DNA from: Pseudonocardia sp. C8
Lineage (GTDB): Bacteria; Actinomycetota; Actinomycetes; Mycobacteriales; Pseudonocardiaceae
Reading direction: 5' to 3'
DNA length: 64,000 nucleotides
NCBI RefSeq assembly: GCF_014267175.1
Contig: NZ_JACMTR010000002.1
Coordinates: forward strand, 632,001-696,000
Positions 18,084 to 26,421 of this stretch are shown here, one piece after another (positions within the stretch are counted from its first letter, which is position 1; the number at the start of each line of letters is the position of its first letter). Under the pieces are notes generated by a model. It saw only the letters and a program-made list of their open reading frames with translations. It searched no databases and was not told the origin of the DNA. The position numbers and the translations under genes are program-made.

Positions 18084-18854
18084 ATGGCCGACCAAGACGC
18101 CGATCCCCGGAAGCTGCCGGAGAAGCAGCGCGGCCCGGTGATCCTGCGCCGCAGCCGCAGCATCGAGCCCACCACCACCGACCAGCGGCTGCTCGACTCG
18201 CGTGGGCCGGCCGACTGGGTGCACACCGACCCGTGGCGGGTCCTGCGGATCCAGGCCGAGTTCGTCGAGGGCTTCGGGATGCTCGCCGAGCTGCCCCGCG
18301 CCGCGACCGTGTTCGGGTCGGCCCGCACGCCGGTGGGCTCGCCGGAGTACGAGCTGGGCCGCGAGCTCGGTGCGCGGCTCGCCGGTGCGGGCTTCGCGGT
18401 CATCACCGGCGGCGGTCCCGGCACGATGGAGGCGGCGAACCGGGGCGCGTCGGAGGCCGGCGGGCTCTCGGTCGGACTCGGGATCGAGCTGCCGTTCGAG
18501 CAGGGCCTCAACCCGTGGGTGGACCTCGGGATCAACTTCCGGTACTTCTTCGCGCGCAAGACGATGTTCGTGAAGTACTCGCAGGCGTTCGTCTGCCTGC
18601 CCGGCGGGTTCGGCACCCTCGACGAGCTGTTCGAGGCCCTCTGCCTGGTGCAGACCAAGAAGGTCACCAAGTTCCCGGTCGTCCTCCTCGGCACCGAGTA
18701 CTGGGGCGGGCTCTACGACTGGATCGCCAAGACCGTCCTGGGCGACGGGAAGATCTCCGAGAAGGACCTGGACCTGCTGCACCTCACCGACGACATCGAC
18801 GACGCGGTGGACGTCGTCGGCGAGGCGTACCACGCCTGGGAGGAGACGCACTGA
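18084..18854 (+). CDS. LOG family protein (TIGR00730), long form
   Basis: LOG proteins release the base from cytokinin nucleotides or act on other nucleoside monophosphates; they were long mislabelled lysine decarboxylases. This 256-aa protein has GGGPGTMEAANRGA near residue 112 and the family signature PGGFGTLDELFE near residue 175. ATG 18084 is preferred over GTG 18075 because TACCGT (18071-18076), a plausible -10 box, overlaps the GTG and lies 7 nt before the ATG. It sits between dapE and a second LOG gene, as in other actinobacteria. Confidence 0.88.
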   Translation: MADQDADPRKLPEKQRGPVILRRSRSIEPTTTDQRLLDSRGPADWVHTDPWRVLRIQAEFVEGFGMLAELPRAATVFGSARTPVGSPEYELGRELGARLAGAGFAVITGGGPGTMEAANRGASEAGGLSVGLGIELPFEQGLNPWVDLGINFRYFFARKTMFVKYSQAFVCLPGGFGTLDELFEALCLVQTKKVTKFPVVLLGTEYWGGLYDWIAKTVLGDGKISEKDLDLLHLTDDIDDAVDVVGEAYHAWEETH

Positions 18855-19429
18855 TGGCCGGCCCGGGACCGGGGTTCGCGGTCTGCGTCTACTGCGCCAG
18901 CTCCGACGGGGTCGCGCCGCACTACGTGAAGCTCGCCGACGCCGTCGGGCGGGCGGTCGCGGCCCGTGGCTGGACGCTGGTCTCCGGCGGCGGGCGGCGC
19001 TCGATGATGGGCGCGGTCGCCGCCGGGGCCCGCGCCGCGGGCGGCCGCACCGTCGGGGTCATCCCGCGGTCGATGGTCGAGCGGGAGTGGGCCGACCACG
19101 ACAGCGACGAGCTCGTGATCACCGAGAGCATGCGGGAACGCAAGCAGGAGATGGAGGACCGGGCCGACGCGTTCCTCGCCCTGCCCGGCGGGCTCGGTAC
19201 CTGCGAGGAGCTGTTCGAGGTGTGGTCGGCCGGCGTGCTCGGCCTGCACGGGAAACCGGTCGTGCTGCTCGACCCGGACGGCCACTGGGACGGCCTGCTC
19301 GACTGGGTCGCGGGGCTGGGTGGGCGCGGCTTCGCGACGTTCGAACCGATGGGCCGGCTGCGGGTGGTGCGCTCCGACGCCGATCCGGTCGGTGCCGCCC
19401 TCGACGCCTGCGCCCGCCCCGTCGGATGA
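18854..19429 (+). CDS. LOG family protein (TIGR00730), short form
   Basis: This second LOG protein, 191 aa, has the classical length of plant-type LOG enzymes. It has SGGGRRSMMGAVA near the N-terminus, MRERKQEMEDRAD, and the catalytic signature PGGLGTCEELFE around residue 110, where the Glu residues act in nucleoside monophosphate phosphoribohydrolase activity. The ATG shares one base with the stop of the preceding gene and its own stop overlaps the gpgS start (ATGA), so the three genes are coupled. In mycobacteria a homologue (Rv1205) acts as a LOG enzyme. Confidence 0.88.
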   Translation: MAGPGPGFAVCVYCASSDGVAPHYVKLADAVGRAVAARGWTLVSGGGRRSMMGAVAAGARAAGGRTVGVIPRSMVEREWADHDSDELVITESMRERKQEMEDRADAFLALPGGLGTCEELFEVWSAGVLGLHGKPVVLLDPDGHWDGLLDWVAGLGGRGFATFEPMGRLRVVRSDADPVGAALDACARPVG

Positions 19430-20403
19430 CCGGGCCGGACGACGCCCTCGCGAACCGGCTGGCGGCGGCCAAGGACGGCCGGCGCGTCGCCGTCGTCCTC
19501 CCCGCACTGGACGAGGAGACGACGATCGGTCCCCTCGTCGAGGGACTGCTCCGGTTCACCACCGGCCCGGACGCGCTGGTCGACGACCTCGTCGTGCTCG
19601 ACTCCGGCAGCGCCGACCGCACCGCGGAACGCGCGGCCGCGGCCGGTGCGCGGGTGCTGTCCCGGGAGCGGGCGCTGCCCGGTGTCCCCGTGCTGCCCGG
19701 CAAGGGTGAGGCGATGTGGCGGGCGGTGGTCGCGCTGGGCGGGGGACGGGCGCCGGCCGACGTGGTCTGCTTCGTCGACGCCGACCTCGTCGACCCGCAC
19801 CCCGACCTCGTCCCGCGGCTGCTGGCACCGCTGCTCACGCGGCCCGGCACCGCGTTCGTCAAGGGCTACCACCGGCGTCCGCTGGGCGGCCCGGACGGGC
19901 ACGACGGCGGCCGGGTCACCGAGCTGCTCGCCCGCCCGCTGATCGCCGCGTTCCGGCCCGGGCTGCGGCACGTCCGCCAGCCGCTCGGCGGCGAGTACGC
20001 GGCCACCCGCGAGCTGCTCGACCGGCTGCCGTTCGCCACCGGCTACGGCGTCGACATCGGGCTGCTGCTCGACACCGCGGCGCTGCGGGGGCCCGGTGCG
20101 GTCGCGCAGGCCGACCTGGGCGTCCGGCGGCACCGCAACCGTCCGCTGCACGAGCTCGCCCGCACCGCGCGCGAGGTGCTCGCGACGGCTCTGGACCGCT
20201 GCGGCGTCCCCGACTCCGGCGCCGGGCTGCTCGGCGTGCTTCCCGCCGACGGCCCCGGTGAGCCGGGGTGGCGCACCGAGATGCACCCGCTCGTGCAGGT
20301 CGACCGGCCCCCGCCGGTCGACGTCCGCGCAGGTCACCCGGCCGGGCCCGTTCCGTCCGGCGCGCGGCCGCGTGGGGTGGGCGCCGCCGTCGCCGGCTCG
20401 TGA
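19426..20403 (+). CDS. gpgS: Glucosyl-3-phosphoglycerate synthase GpgS
   Basis: GpgS transfers glucose from NDP-glucose to 3-phosphoglycerate, the first step toward methylglucose lipopolysaccharides in actinobacteria. The 325-aa protein is a GT2/GT81-type glycosyltransferase: VVLPALDEETTIG at the N-terminus, the metal-binding DAD motif in CFVDADLVDPHPDL, then VKGYHRRPL, GGEYAATRELL and GYGVDIGLLLD. ATG at 19426 overlaps the LOG stop. The last 40 residues are proline-rich and poorly conserved. The match in order with the mycobacterial locus (Rv1208) raises confidence. Confidence 0.88.
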   Translation: MTGPDDALANRLAAAKDGRRVAVVLPALDEETTIGPLVEGLLRFTTGPDALVDDLVVLDSGSADRTAERAAAAGARVLSRERALPGVPVLPGKGEAMWRAVVALGGGRAPADVVCFVDADLVDPHPDLVPRLLAPLLTRPGTAFVKGYHRRPLGGPDGHDGGRVTELLARPLIAAFRPGLRHVRQPLGGEYAATRELLDRLPFATGYGVDIGLLLDTAALRGPGAVAQADLGVRRHRNRPLHELARTAREVLATALDRCGVPDSGAGLLGVLPADGPGEPGWRTEMHPLVQVDRPPPVDVRAGHPAGPVPSGARPRGVGAAVAGS

Positions 20404-20415
20404 TGTGATGGCGGC

Positions 20416-20757
20416 ATGGGGACCGCGCTCGTGTACGTGCTCGTCCTCGCCGTCGTGGCGACGCTGGTCTTCGTGCTGGCGGCCGCGGTCTTCGGTCGCG
20501 GCGAGGAGCTCGCCCCGCTGGCCCCGGACGCGACACCGACCCGGCTGCCGGCCCGCGAGGTCTCCGGCGCGGACGTCCGGGACCTGCGGTTCCAGCAGGT
20601 CCTGCGCGGGTACCGGATGGCGGAGGTCGACTGGGCACTGGACCGGCTGGCCGGCGAGCTGGACCGGGTCCGGGCCGACCGGGACGAGCTGAACCAGCGG
20701 GTCGCCCGGCTGGAGGCCACGATCGCGCGGATGCGCGCCGAGGAGGAGCGGCGGTGA
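20416..20757 (+). CDS. DivIVA-domain small membrane protein
   Basis: This 113-aa protein has one N-terminal membrane helix (ALVYVLVLAVVATLVFVLAAAVF), then a DivIVA-like block VRDLRFQQVLRGYRMAEVDW, and a C-terminal coiled coil (LDRVRADRDELNQRVARLEA). Proteins with this layout accompany polar growth factors of the Wag31/DivIVA group. It lies 12 bp after gpgS and its stop overlaps the tag start, so it belongs to the same operon. The equivalent mycobacterial gene is Rv1209, whose role is not settled. Confidence 0.85.
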   Translation: MGTALVYVLVLAVVATLVFVLAAAVFGRGEELAPLAPDATPTRLPAREVSGADVRDLRFQQVLRGYRMAEVDWALDRLAGELDRVRADRDELNQRVARLEATIARMRAEEERR

Positions 20758-21341
20758 CCGGCGACGGCCGGGGCCGCTGCGACTGGGCCCTGTCCGCCCC
20801 CGACTATCTCGCCTACCACGACGACGAGTGGGGGCGCCCCGTCCACGGCACCGCCGCCTGGTTCGAGCGCCTGACCCTGGAGGGATTCCAGTCCGGGCTG
20901 TCCTGGATCGTCATCCTGCGCAAGCGTCCCGCGTTCCGCGAGGCCTTCGCGGGCTTCGACCCCGAGCAGGTCGCCCGCTTCGGCGACCGTGACGTCGCCC
21001 GGCTGCTCGCCGACTCCCGCATCGTCCGCAACCGGCAGAAGATCGAGGCCGCGGTGTCGAACGCGCGTGCCGTGCTCGACCTGGCCGACGCCGGCGACGA
21101 CCTGGGGGAGTTCCTCGCGTCGTTCGCCCCGGACCCGCGTACGCACACCCGCCCCGCACGGATCGAGGACGTCCCGGCCCGCACGCCCGAGTCGGTGGCG
21201 ATGTCGGCGGCCCTGAAGAAACGCGGCTTCCGGTTCGTGGGACCGACCACCTGCTACGCGCTCATGCAGGCGACCGGACTGGTGGACGATCACGTGGGGT
21301 ACTGCTGGCGGGCCGGTGCGCCACGCGCGGGCCGACCGTGA
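20754..21341 (+). CDS. tag: DNA-3-methyladenine glycosylase I
   Basis: Tag removes 3-methyladenine from alkylated DNA as the first step of base-excision repair. The 195-aa protein starts with the zinc Cys region (RCDWALSAPDYLAYHDDEWG) and has FERLTLEGFQSGLSWIVILRKRPAFREAF, the classic helix-hairpin block. The C-terminal zinc ligands are in GPTTCYALMQATGLVDDHVGYC. GTG at 20754 overlaps the stop of the DivIVA-like gene. All expected zinc ligands are visible, so the enzyme should be active. Confidence 0.93.
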   Translation: MTGDGRGRCDWALSAPDYLAYHDDEWGRPVHGTAAWFERLTLEGFQSGLSWIVILRKRPAFREAFAGFDPEQVARFGDRDVARLLADSRIVRNRQKIEAAVSNARAVLDLADAGDDLGEFLASFAPDPRTHTRPARIEDVPARTPESVAMSAALKKRGFRFVGPTTCYALMQATGLVDDHVGYCWRAGAPRAGRP

Positions 21342-21532
21342 GCGCCGGCGGTGGGCGCCGACGGCCTCCGGCGCGTTGCGCTGCGTGAACGCCGCGGCGA
21401 TCGCTGCCGAGCCGTGATCGCCTCGGTTGCACCCCGCCGCCGGTCATGGGGAAGAATGGAGGTCCACGGTCGGCGCGTGCCCCGAGCGCGTCCCCGCGGA
21501 ACGACTGTTGTGGATTGACGGAGGACGGACGA

Positions 21533-21700
21533 ATGGCCGCGATGAAGCCCCGCACCGGCGACGGGCCCCTGGAAGTGACCAAGGAGGGCCGGGGCATCGT
21601 GATGCGCGTCCCGCTCGAGGGTGGTGGACGTCTGGTCGTCGAGATGACCCCGGACGAGGCCACGGACCTCAGTGAGGCACTGAAGGCGACCGTCGGCTGA
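21533..21700 (+). CDS. DUF3117 protein
   Basis: A 55-aa actinobacterial protein of unknown function. It starts MAAMKPRTGDGPLEVTKEGR and ends in LVVEMTPDEATDLSEAL, which is nearly identical in sequence to the mycobacterial Rv1211. The ATG at 21533 is preceded by a strong GGAGGA, 6-7 nt away. It lies 191 bp after tag and probably has its own promoter. The gene is shorter than common gene-finder cut-offs. High conservation across actinobacteria points to a core role, but none is known. Confidence 0.9.
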   Translation: MAAMKPRTGDGPLEVTKEGRGIVMRVPLEGGGRLVVEMTPDEATDLSEALKATVG

Positions 21701-21749
21701 CGCCGCGGAGCCGATCGGGGGCGGGGTCGCGACGGGCGGCCCCACCCCT

Positions 21750-21766
21750 GCCCGAGGGCCTCGGGC
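21750..21766. terminator. Hairpin between DUF3117 and glgA
   Basis: GCCCGAGG-G-CCTCGGGC is a perfect 8-bp inverted repeat between two convergent genes, next to the glgA stop. A second, imperfect hairpin lies just upstream. No T-run follows, as is usual in these genomes. Confidence 0.55.
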
Positions 21767-22930
21767 TCAGGCCACGCTCTCGTAGACCTCGACCGTCCGC
21801 CGCGCCATCTCCGCCCAGGCGAACTCGGCGACCGCGCGCTCCCGCCCCCGCTCTCCCATCGTGGCCGCCCGATCCGGGTCCGCCACCAGTGCGTTGACGC
21901 CCTCGGCGAGCGCCTTCTCGAACGCGTCGGTGTCGGCCGGGTCGTAGTGCGCGAGCAACCCGGTCTCGCCGTCCGCGACGACCTCCGGGATCCCGCCGAC
22001 GTCGGAGGCGACCACCGCCGTCCCGCAGGCCATCGCCTCCAGGTTGACGATGCCCAGCGGCTCGTACACCGACGGGCACACGAACACCGTCGCCGCGGAC
22101 AGCAGCTGCCGCACCTCGGTGGTCCTCAGCATTCGCTGGATCCACACGACCCCGGTGCGTGACGCGGCCAGCTCGGACACCGCACGCTCGGTCTCGGCCG
22201 CGATCTCCGGGGTGTCCGGGGCGCCCGCGCAGAGCACCACCTGCGCCGCGGGATCGAACCGGTGGGCCGCCGCGACCAGGTGCCGCAGCCCCTTCTGCCG
22301 GGTGATCCGGCCGACGAACACCACGATCGGGCGGTCCGGGTCCACGCCGTTCTCGACGAGCGCGTCCCGTGCCGGGTCGGGGGCGTAGAACCCGGTGTCG
22401 ATCCCGTTGTGCACCACGTGCACCCGCTCCGGGTCGATCGCCGGGTAGGCGGCCAGCACGTCGCGGCGCATCCCGTGCGAGACGGCGATGACGGCGTCCG
22501 CGGCCTCGTAGGCCGTCCGCTCCACCCAGGACGACAGCCGGTACCCGCCGCCGAGCTGCTCGGCCTTCCACGGCCGCAGCGGCTCCAGCGAGTGCGCGGT
22601 GACGACGTGCGGCCGCCCGTGCAGCAGCCCGCCGATGTGGCCGGCCATGTTGGCGTACCAGGTGTGCGAGTGCAGGACGTCGCAGCGCTCCAGCTCGGCG
22701 GCCATCGACAGGTCCACGCCGAGGGTCGTCAGGGCCGCGTTGGCGCCGTCCGGCAGCGGCGGCGCGGAGTGCGCCCGGGCGTCCGCCGGGGCGTCGCTGC
22801 CCGGCTCGGCGAAGCAGTGCACGTCGACGTCGACGAGCTCGCGCAGCGCGGGCACGAGATGCCCGACATGGACTCCGGCGCCGCCGTAGACGGCGGGCGG
22901 GTATTCACGGGTGAGCAGGCCGACGCGCAC
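21767..22930 (-). CDS. glgA: Actinobacterial glycogen synthase / maltose-1-phosphate synthase GlgM-type
   Basis: Members of this GT4 family use ADP-glucose to make alpha-maltose-1-phosphate or extend glucan chains, in the GlgE route of actinobacteria. The 387-aa protein opens with [21 protein letters not shown] and has [14 protein letters not shown], the GIDTGFYAP region and the C-terminal [20 protein letters not shown] block with the catalytic Glu pair. GTG at 22930 lies 8 nt after TAGCGT, so a leaderless mRNA is likely. It is transcribed away from glgC, which makes its ADP-glucose substrate. Confidence 0.9.
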   Translation of the reverse strand: MRVGLLTREYPPAVYGGAGVHVGHLVPALRELVDVDVHCFAEPGSDAPADARAHSAPPLPDGANAALTTLGVDLSMAAELERCDVLHSHTWYANMAGHIGGLLHGRPHVVTAHSLEPLRPWKAEQLGGGYRLSSWVERTAYEAADAVIAVSHGMRRDVLAAYPAIDPERVHVVHNGIDTGFYAPDPARDALVENGVDPDRPIVVFVGRITRQKGLRHLVAAAHRFDPAAQVVLCAGAPDTPEIAAETERAVSELAASRTGVVWIQRMLRTTEVRQLLSAATVFVCPSVYEPLGIVNLEAMACGTAVVASDVGGIPEVVADGETGLLAHYDPADTDAFEKALAEGVNALVADPDRAATMGERGRERAVAEFAWAEMARRTVEVYESVA

Positions 22931-22938
22931 GGGCGGTG

Positions 22939-22944
22939 ACGCTA
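22939..22944 (-). promoter_or_regulatory. Candidate -10 box of glgA
   Basis: TAGCGT on the minus strand, 8 nt before the glgA GTG. It predicts a leaderless transcript. Confidence 0.4.
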
Positions 22945-23053
22945 CTGCGTCCCGGCTCCGCCGCGCGAGCCCGCCGGAGGAGCGCTGCGGGCCCGACCCG
23001 GTCCGATCCCGTCCGCCGCCAACGGACGTATGGCCCCGCCACCGTGGGCCTAC

Positions 23054-23059
23054 TAGTGT
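23054..23059 (+). promoter_or_regulatory. Candidate -10 box of glgC
   Basis: TAGTGT, 7 nt before the glgC ATG, consistent with a leaderless transcript and with divergent control of glgA and glgC from one 136-bp region. Confidence 0.4.
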
Positions 23060-23066
23060 TCACGCC

Positions 23067-24302
23067 ATGCGACCGACGGCGTCCGGGCGGCTCCCCGGGA
23101 GGGTTCTCGGCATCGTGCTGGCCGGCGGTGAGGGCAAGCGGCTGTGGCCGCTGACCGCCGACCGGGCCAAGCCGGCGGTCCCGTTCGGCGGCAACTACCG
23201 GCTCATCGACTTCGTGCTGTCCAACCTCGTCAACGGCGGCATGGACCGGCTGTGCGTGCTGACCCAGTACAAGTCGCACTCGCTCGACCGGCACATCTCG
23301 ACGACCTGGCGGCTGTCGTCGGTGCTCGACCAGTACATCACCACGGTGCCGGCCCAGCAGCGGCTCGGCCGCCGCTGGTACACCGGCTCCGCCGACGCGA
23401 TCTACCAGAGCCTCAACCTCGTCTACGACGACCAGCCCGAGTACATCGCCGTCTTCGGCGCCGACCACGTCTACCGGATGGACCCGGCGCAGATGATCTC
23501 CGAGCACGCCGAGTCCGGCGCCGGTGTCACCGTCGCCGGGATCCGGGTGCCCCGGGCCGAGGCGAAGGCGTTCGGCTGCATCGCCTCCGACGAGTCCGGG
23601 AAGATCACCGAGTTCCTGGAGAAGCCCTCCGAGCCGCCGCACGTCCCGGACGACCCCGAGGTCACGTTCGCCTCGATGGGCAACTACGTCTTCACCACCG
23701 AGGCGCTGCTCGACACGCTGCGCTCCGACGCCGCGAACGCCGACTCCGACCACGACATGGGCGGCGACATCATCCCGGCGCTCGTGGAGCGGGGCGAGGC
23801 GCACGTCTACGACTTCGCCGACAACGTCGTCCCCGGCGCGACCGAGCGGGACGCCGGTTACTGGCGCGACGTCGGGACGATCGACGCCTACTACGACGCG
23901 CACACCGACCTCGTCTCGGTGCACCCGATCTTCAACCTCTACAACCAGCGCTGGCCGATCCGGACCGCGACGCCGGCGCTGCCGCCGGCGAAGTTCGTCG
24001 AGGGCGGCATCGCGCAGGACTCGATCGTCGGCGCCGGGACGATCATCTCCGGGGCGATCGTGCGCCGGTCGGTGATCAGCCCGAACGTCAGCGTCCAGGG
24101 CGGGGCGGAGGTCTCCGACTCGGTCGTGCTGCCGGGCGCGCGGATCGGCCGGGGCGCCGTGGTGCGCCGGGCGATCCTGGACAAGAACGTCGTCGTCCCG
24201 GACGGCGCGCTGATCGGGGTCGACCTCAACCTCGACCGCAGCCGGTACACGGTGTCGGCCGGCGGCGTCGTCGTCCTCGGGAAGGGCGTCACCGCCCAGT
24301 AG
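23067..24302 (+). CDS. glgC: Glucose-1-phosphate adenylyltransferase GlgC
   Basis: GlgC makes ADP-glucose from ATP and glucose-1-phosphate, the first committed step of glycogen and GlgE-route glucan synthesis. The 411-aa protein has the nucleotide-binding [23 protein letters not shown], the substrate region GTADAIYQ-type block [22 protein letters not shown], and a C-terminal left-handed beta-helix ([17 protein letters not shown]). ATG 23067 is chosen over an in-frame start at 22911 because TAGTGT lies 7 nt before it and the longer version overlaps glgA. Confidence 0.93.
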   Translation: MRPTASGRLPGRVLGIVLAGGEGKRLWPLTADRAKPAVPFGGNYRLIDFVLSNLVNGGMDRLCVLTQYKSHSLDRHISTTWRLSSVLDQYITTVPAQQRLGRRWYTGSADAIYQSLNLVYDDQPEYIAVFGADHVYRMDPAQMISEHAESGAGVTVAGIRVPRAEAKAFGCIASDESGKITEFLEKPSEPPHVPDDPEVTFASMGNYVFTTEALLDTLRSDAANADSDHDMGGDIIPALVERGEAHVYDFADNVVPGATERDAGYWRDVGTIDAYYDAHTDLVSVHPIFNLYNQRWPIRTATPALPPAKFVEGGIAQDSIVGAGTIISGAIVRRSVISPNVSVQGGAEVSDSVVLPGARIGRGAVVRRAILDKNVVVPDGALIGVDLNLDRSRYTVSAGGVVVLGKGVTAQ

Positions 24303-24319
24303 GCCGCGTCACCGCCCGG

Positions 24320-24952
24320 TCACCGGCGCACGGCGCACAGCATGCCGTCCGCCACCGGCAGCAACGCGGACAGCAGCCGCTCGTCGTCGCGGACCAGGGC
24401 CGCGGTCTCGCGCAGGGCCGCCGTGCCCGGCGCGTCCGCGGAGGCGTCCTCGGCGACCCGGCCACCGTCCAGCACCCCCTCGAGCACCAGCACCCCACCC
24501 GGCCGCAGCAGCCGGATCGCCTCGGCGAGGTAGCCGGGGTACTCGCCCGGGACGGCGTCGGCGACGACGAGGTCGTAGCCACCGTCGGTGAGCCGGGGGA
24601 GGACGTCGAGCGCCATCCCGTTGATCAGCCGCAGCCGGCCCGGCCCGTACCCGGCGCCCAGGAACGTGCGGCGGGCCGACCGCTGCAGTTCCGGGTCGAC
24701 GTCGATGGTGGTCAGGACGCCGTCGGAGGACATGCCCCGCAACAGGTACAGCCCGCTCACCCCGGCCCCGGTGCCGATCTCCACCACCGCCCGGGCCGAG
24801 ATCGTCGCGGCCAGCACGGACAGCGCCGCCCCGCCCGCCGGGGTGATCGGGTGCGCGCCCGCGGACGTGCCGAGCGCCCGGGCGCCGGACAGCGCGTCGT
24901 CCTCGGTGAGGTAGCCGTCGGCGTACGCGGCCGCCCCCGCGGGTGTGCTCAT
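24320..24952 (-). CDS. O-methyltransferase, CCoAOMT-like (class I SAM)
   Basis: This 210-aa SAM-dependent methyltransferase has motif [17 protein letters not shown] (about residues 61-76), the acidic residue in [10 protein letters not shown] and [16 protein letters not shown] for SAM and metal binding. It resembles the mycobacterial Rv1220c, which sits in the same place next to sigE. The substrate is unknown. ATG 24952 lies 6 nt after TAATCT. It is convergent with glgC (gap 17 bp) and divergent from sigE. Confidence 0.88.
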   Translation of the reverse strand: MSTPAGAAAYADGYLTEDDALSGARALGTSAGAHPITPAGGAALSVLAATISARAVVEIGTGAGVSGLYLLRGMSSDGVLTTIDVDPELQRSARRTFLGAGYGPGRLRLINGMALDVLPRLTDGGYDLVVADAVPGEYPGYLAEAIRLLRPGGVLVLEGVLDGGRVAEDASADAPGTAALRETAALVRDDERLLSALLPVADGMLCAVRR

Positions 24953-24958
24953 GGCGCA

Positions 24959-24964
24959 AGATTA
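24959..24964 (-). promoter_or_regulatory. Candidate -10 box of the O-methyltransferase
   Basis: TAATCT on the minus strand, 6 nt before the ATG, consistent with a leaderless transcript. Confidence 0.4.
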
Positions 24965-25119
24965 TCTGCCGGCCGGGCGTCGGCGATTTCACAGACTTCT
25001 CTCAGACGCGTTTCACATGCTCCTCATCACCGGCGGGCACCCTGTACTGCAACGAACGAGACCTCGCGGCCTGCCGGTGCCCACCGGGCGGCCGCGACAC
25101 ACGGAGGTGCCCCACCCCG

Positions 25120-25770
25120 ATGCCTGCTCCTGGTACAGACGACGACGCCCCGGCCGGGGACGCCGCCGCCGGCACCCGACCCGGCGAGGGTGCCGACTGG
25201 ACCCCGCCCAGCTGGGACGAGGTCGTCCGGGAGCACGCCGACCGCGTATACCGGCTGGCGTACCGGCTGTCCGGCAACCCGCACGACGCCGAGGACCTCA
25301 CCCAGGAGACCTTCATCCGGGTGTTCCGCTCGCTCGCGTCGTACAAGCCGGGCACGTTCGAGGGCTGGCTGCACCGCATCACCACGAACCTGTTCCTCGA
25401 CATGGTCCGCCGCCGGGCGCGGCTGCGGATGGAGGGGCTGCCCGAGGACACCGACCGGCTCCCGGGCGGCGGGCCCGAGCCGGAGACGGTCTTCGCGATC
25501 AACCACCTCGACCCGCACCTGCAGGCCGCGCTGGACGAGCTGCCGCCCGACTTCCGGGTCGCGGTCGTGCTGTGCGACGTCGAGGGCCTCTCCTACGAGG
25601 AGATCGGCGCCACCCTCGGGGTGAAGCTGGGGACGGTGCGCAGCCGCATCCACCGCGGGCGGACCGCGCTGCGGGCCTCGCTGGAGCGCCACCGCGCTGC
25701 CGAGGCCGCGGGTGCGCCCGCCGGATCGGTGGCAGGGGAGCACGGCACGGTGGCAGAGTTGGTTCCGTGA
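25120..25770 (+). CDS. sigE: ECF sigma factor SigE
   Basis: An extracytoplasmic-function sigma factor that directs RNA polymerase to envelope-stress promoters. The 216-aa protein has region 2 ([20 protein letters not shown] and [19 protein letters not shown]) and region 4 ([20 protein letters not shown], then [11 protein letters not shown]). The first 30 residues are acidic and low in complexity. ATG 25120 follows ACGGAGG. The stop overlaps the anti-sigma gene (GTGA), so the two are co-made. Order O-methyltransferase, sigE, rseA, htrA, tatB equals the mycobacterial Rv1220c-Rv1224 block. Confidence 0.93.
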   Translation: MPAPGTDDDAPAGDAAAGTRPGEGADWTPPSWDEVVREHADRVYRLAYRLSGNPHDAEDLTQETFIRVFRSLASYKPGTFEGWLHRITTNLFLDMVRRRARLRMEGLPEDTDRLPGGGPEPETVFAINHLDPHLQAALDELPPDFRVAVVLCDVEGLSYEEIGATLGVKLGTVRSRIHRGRTALRASLERHRAAEAAGAPAGSVAGEHGTVAELVP

Positions 25771-26351
25771 CCGATCGACGGCGTTTCCAGGTCGTCCCCC
25801 CGGACTGGGGGGAGACCCACCTGACGCTCGAGGCGGTCGTCGCGTACGTCGACGACGAGCTGGCATCCGGTCCGCGGGACCGGGCGAACCGGCATCTCCA
25901 GCGCTGCGCCGACTGCGCGGCCGAGGTCGCCGAGCAGCGGCGGGCCCGGTCGGCGCTGCGCGGGGCCGACGCCCCGACCCTGCCGCCGTCGTTGATGAGC
26001 TCGTTGCGCTCGATCCCGCAGGACACCGAGCTGCCCCCGCCGCCGGCCGGCCTGGCGCTCACGCCGGAGGGCGAGCTGGTCTCGGTGCTGCGTCCGGGCG
26101 CGTTCGACGAGGCGGACACCCGCCGGTCGCGGCGCTCACGGCGGGTGCGGTTCGGCACCGGTGCCGCCGTGTCCGGCCTCGCGCTCGGTGCGCTCGCGTT
26201 CGGGTTGCCGGCCGCGACGACGCAGGAGCCGGCGCCCGCGCCCGGTGTGCCGGGGCCCGGGTCCGCCGCCGTCGCCCGGTTCGCGACCACGCCCTCGCCG
26301 GCGGCCACCCCGGCCCCGGCCGTGCGCAACGCGGGCCTGCCGCCCCGCTGA
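25767..26351 (+). CDS. rseA: Anti-sigma factor RseA (ZAS family)
   Basis: RseA binds and silences SigE and releases it on stress. The 194-aa protein has a zinc-associated anti-sigma domain with HLQRCADC (His43, Cys47, Cys50, the HxxxCxxC motif). A possible membrane segment, [18 protein letters not shown], lies near residues 133-150 and is followed by a Pro/Ala tail. GTG 25767 overlaps the sigE stop. In mycobacteria RseA is turned over after phosphorylation; no such site can be read here. The C-terminal part is poorly conserved. Confidence 0.9.
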   Translation: MTDRRRFQVVPPDWGETHLTLEAVVAYVDDELASGPRDRANRHLQRCADCAAEVAEQRRARSALRGADAPTLPPSLMSSLRSIPQDTELPPPPAGLALTPEGELVSVLRPGAFDEADTRRSRRSRRVRFGTGAAVSGLALGALAFGLPAATTQEPAPAPGVPGPGSAAVARFATTPSPAATPAPAVRNAGLPPR

Positions 26352-26421
26352 CCGCCGTCGATACAGGGACTTCACCGCCCGGCGGGCACCCTGACCCGGT
26401 GCTGTGGGGGATGGAGCGCCG

